22,344 bases of DNA from a virus. The stretch is taken from positions 1 to 22,344 of IMG/VR virus record IMGVR_UViG_3300021959_000441, one strand, 5' to 3'. A program made the position numbers and the translations under genes. Position 1 is the first letter of the stretch; each line of letters starts with the position of its first letter. Shown here piece by piece: positions 21,145 to 22,344 of the stretch. The notes beneath the pieces are model-generated. The model was not told the DNA's origin, made no database searches, and was given only the letters and a program-made list of their open reading frames with translations.

Positions 21145-21495
21145 ATGATAAGATTACTGCCTAACTCAAATACACAAACTATTAAAGTAATTACCAGAAA
21201 AGGATTAAGTGGCTCTCTTTCTTTAAAAATAACAGAAGATGGCACTAACATAAGTGAAACAATTACTGACTCGAATATGTCAACTAATGGTAATTTTTCT
21301 GACATACAATTCGCTTCTACAATATTAAAAGAAAACAGTTTATATTTTTTAGAATTTACTTTAGGTGGAGATTTATTTTATAGAGATAAAGCTTATGTAA
21401 CTTCTCAGACAAATGATGAAGTCATACACACATTAAATCAAAACAAGTACACTCAATATGGAGCAGGTACTGAAGACGAATACATAGTAATATAA
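21145..21495 (+). CDS. Small beta-rich structural protein, unknown
   Basis: The 116-residue protein alternates strands typical of a beta-sandwich: TQTIKVITRKGLSGSLSLKITEDGTNI, then SLYFLEFTLGGDLFYRDKAYVTSQT. It ends TQYGAGTEDEYIVI. I know this kind of protein as a neighbour of portal in Bacteroidota phages, possibly a head or neck decoration. It follows a terminator by about 40 bases, so it relies on read-through or an unseen promoter. The portal start is 2 bases after its stop. Confidence 0.55.
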   Translation: MIRLLPNSNTQTIKVITRKGLSGSLSLKITEDGTNISETITDSNMSTNGNFSDIQFASTILKENSLYFLEFTLGGDLFYRDKAYVTSQTNDEVIHTLNQNKYTQYGAGTEDEYIVI

Positions 21496-21496
21496 T

Positions 21497-22344
21497 ATGG
21501 AAAATAAAAATATTAGAGTAGTCAACTTATCTGGTTATGAAATACCAGAAATAAAAGAAGTCTACGGAAAAGACTGGGTTCAATACGGAGATAACAACGA
21601 TTACTTTGATGAACTTATAGATAAATACTTAGGAAGTCCTACAAATGCTAGATGTATAAATGGTATTGTAGATATGATTTATGGTAGAGGATTAGAGGCT
21701 ACAGACAGTGAAATAAAGCCTGAGATGTATGCCAAAATGAAAATGCTCTTAAAACAAAAGGATTTAAGGCGTGTTGTAAACGATTATAAGATGTTAGGTC
21801 AATCTGCTGTTCAAGTGGTCTATAACAAGCAGAAAACAGCCATTGTGAAGGTGTTACACTTTCCTATGGAGACTCTTAGAGCGGAAAAAGCTAAAAAAGG
21901 TCAAATAGAGGCTTATTACTACCATCCTAAGTGGTGTGATATAAAACCTAGCGATAAACCTAAAAGAATACCTTCTTTTGGTAATGGTTCTAAAAGAGAA
22001 GTTATAGAAATATATGTATTCAAGCCATATAGGTCAGGATTCTATTATTATTCTCCAGTAGATTATCAATCTTGTTTACAATATGCAGAATTAGAAGAAG
22101 AAGTAAGTAATTATCATATAAATAATATAAAGAATGGATTACAACCTTCTTTATTAATAAACTTTAACAATGGAGTACCTAATGAAGAAACTCAAGAACT
22201 TATTGAGCATAAAATATATGATAAGTTTAGTGGCTCTTCAAATGCAGGTAAATTCATACTTACTTTTAATGAGTCTACAGAAACTCAAGCAGATTTACAG
22301 CCTATTCACTTGCCAGATGCTCACGCACAGTATCAATTCTTGGC
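21497..22344 (+). CDS. Portal protein (5' part, runs off the window)
   Basis: The 282 complete codons visible encode the N-terminal part of a portal. Signs are YGKDWVQYGDNNDYFDELIDKYLGSPTNARCINGIVDMIYGRGL (about 23-66), VNDYKMLGQSAVQVVYNK, an early segment MENKNIRVVNLSGYEIPEI, and NNIKNGLQPSLLINFNNGVP. Portals form the dodecameric ring through which terminase packages DNA. The start ATG is 2 bases after the preceding stop. The gene is cut by the window end, so the stem and clip cannot be judged. Confidence 0.85.
   Translation, partial: MENKNIRVVNLSGYEIPEIKEVYGKDWVQYGDNNDYFDELIDKYLGSPTNARCINGIVDMIYGRGLEATDSEIKPEMYAKMKMLLKQKDLRRVVNDYKMLGQSAVQVVYNKQKTAIVKVLHFPMETLRAEKAKKGQIEAYYYHPKWCDIKPSDKPKRIPSFGNGSKREVIEIYVFKPYRSGFYYYSPVDYQSCLQYAELEEEVSNYHINNIKNGLQPSLLINFNNGVPNEETQELIEHKIYDKFSGSSNAGKFILTFNESTETQADLQPIHLPDAHAQYQFL

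Overview
The window looks like part of the genome of a tailed phage, or an integrated copy of one, that infects a Bacteroidota host, most likely a marine or aquatic flavobacterium. The DNA is very AT-rich. Starts are preceded by A/T-rich leaders (AATAATTATG, AATAAAATG) rather than Shine-Dalgarno sites. The clearest promoter fits the Bacteroidota pattern TTG-N19-TAnnTTTG. Most structural proteins match families I know from Bacteroidota phages. Every supported gene is on the + strand. A tape measure gene with no sheath gene points to a siphovirus with a tail of about 100 nm.

Region 1 (99-3897) is a tightly overlapping cassette: a dATP/dGTP diphosphohydrolase-like (MazZ/DUF5664) protein, a PD-(D/E)XK nuclease, two small proteins, a DnaA domain IV-like DNA-binding protein, another small protein, and the small and large terminase subunits.

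Region 2 (3898-8553) is an AT-rich accessory block of about fifteen small genes, mostly 40-170 codons. Many are acidic, two are small membrane proteins, one is a two-CxxC mini-protein, and two are paralogues. It contains two clusters of a 12-base repeat, TTAAACATAGTA. Other features are a near-pure A/T stretch and two flavobacterial-type promoters. It ends in a strong terminator.

Region 3 (8554-9358) is an 805-base gap with no convincing protein. Its second half is G-richer than the surrounding intergenic DNA and contains many complementary segments that nest, including a 10-bp GC-rich long-range helix. I read it as a candidate structured RNA of about 490 nt. This is the most interesting unexplained object here.

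Region 4 (9359-16694) is the tail module. It holds a tail assembly chaperone pair joined by a -1 frameshift on a run of nine Ts (with about 60 codons read in two frames), tail-completion and neck-type proteins, two large tail/baseplate-type proteins, a 49-codon gene and the tape measure.

Region 5 (16730-22344) is the head module: an XkdF-type protease with tandem C-terminal domains, a Cys-rich mini-protein, a fibre/decoration-like protein, an acidic scaffold-like protein, the major capsid protein, a probable tail tube protein, a small beta-rich protein and the start of the portal gene. Terminators after the capsid and tail-tube genes probably step expression down towards the portal. Terminase is far from portal, and portal follows capsid, which is not the usual order.

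The same 12-base repeat appears ten times, always on the + strand. It occurs in three clusters, each starting at or next to a gene's stop codon, and one cluster directly precedes a terminator.
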